Shown piece by piece: positions 6,486 to 6,730 of a stretch of DNA of 6,730 nt. The stretch is from Caldifarciminota bacterium. GTDB lineage: Bacteria > Hydrothermota > E44-bin80. The notes under the pieces are model-generated. The model was not told the origin of the DNA. It saw nothing but the letters and a program-made list of their open reading frames with translations, and made no database searches. How positions within the stretch are numbered: position 1 is the stretch's first letter; each line of letters begins with the position of its first letter. The position numbers were made by a program, and so were the translations under genes. Location: the NCBI GenBank assembly GCA_023127905.1, contig JAGMEZ010000380.1:1-6730 (forward strand), given 5' to 3'.

Positions 6486-6730
6486 TTAAAAATTATCAAT
6501 CATAGCAGCAATATCTTTGTTTGAGAAACCTTTTATATCTATTGCAGACATCCTACAGCTTGCTGCACAGGAACCGCATCCTTTACACAGTGCTTCTGTC
6601 ACTTTTGCATACCTTTCAAGTCCCCAACGTGTCTGTTTTTCTACAACCTCTACTGCACCAAAGGGACAGACAGATTCGCAGGTGCCACAAGCAGCACACT
6701 TAGTCTTATCGATAAAGGCAACAGTTCCTT
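6486..6730 (-). CDS. hdrA: Heterodisulfide reductase subunit A, C-terminal fragment (5' part beyond window)
   Basis: Eighty complete codons end at TAA (6486-6488); the start lies beyond the right edge. The fragment is the C-terminal ferredoxin domain of HdrA. The first [4Fe-4S] motif is CAACGTCESVCP (Cys at fragment residues 11, 14, 17 and 21). The second is CKGCGSCAASCRMSAI (Cys 48, 51, 54 and 58), followed by DIKGFSN, which matches the usual HdrA ending. HdrA carries the bifurcating FAD, receives electrons from MvhD, and sends them to ferredoxin and to HdrB/HdrC. The mvhD gene follows after 23 bp, a common pairing. An HdrA-like paralogue such as QmoA/B is less likely, given the KGF(S/T)N tail and the mvhD-flx context. 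The FAD-binding part cannot be inspected here, nor can any Sec in it. Confidence 0.88.
   Translation of the reverse strand, partial: GTVAFIDKTKCAACGTCESVCPFGAVEVVEKQTRWGLERYAKVTEALCKGCGSCAASCRMSAIDIKGFSNKDIAAMIDNF

Overview
The window holds part of one redox gene cluster, all on the minus strand, from an AT-rich anaerobic bacterium. A bacterial rather than archaeal host is suggested by clear Shine-Dalgarno sites. It is also suggested by a selenocysteine (Sec) codon with a candidate SECIS hairpin directly behind it inside the reading frame, which is the bacterial arrangement (archaeal SECIS elements lie in untranslated regions). The sequence alone does not fix the phylum.

In the direction of transcription (right to left) the window contains: (i) the last 80 codons of hdrA, with two [4Fe-4S] ferredoxin motifs (6486-6730); (ii) an MvhD/FlxD-type electron-transfer subunit (6001-6462) whose conserved CxxC is written Cys-Asn-Trp-TGA, so it is read here as a selenoprotein and would be cut to 122 aa by ordinary gene calling; (iii) a cysteine-rich FlxC-like iron-sulfur protein (4994-5974); (iv) a FlxB/AsrA-like iron-sulfur protein (3991-5019); (v) a FlxA-like FAD/NAD(P)-binding reductase with a [2Fe-2S] motif (3068-3994). 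Spacing is tight (23 bp, 26 bp, a 26-bp overlap and a 4-bp ATGA overlap), so these five genes look like one operon. After a 187-bp spacer with a perfect palindrome, degenerate inverted repeats and a plausible promoter comes (vi) a very large HdrA-like protein (1-2880, open at the left edge). At least 960 residues are present, with two FAD modules in tandem. It is one uninterrupted frame.

By analogy with the FlxABCD-HdrABC NADH dehydrogenase/heterodisulfide reductase of anaerobic bacteria, the likely electron path is NAD(P)H to FlxA (FAD, 2Fe-2S), then FlxB/FlxC, then MvhD/FlxD, then the HdrA flavin. There, flavin-based bifurcation would divide electrons between ferredoxin and a disulfide or other acceptor through HdrB/HdrC. 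HdrB and HdrC are not in the window and may lie upstream beyond 6730. The double HdrA-like protein could be an alternative or additional bifurcating module. No RNA gene, CRISPR array or mobile element was seen.
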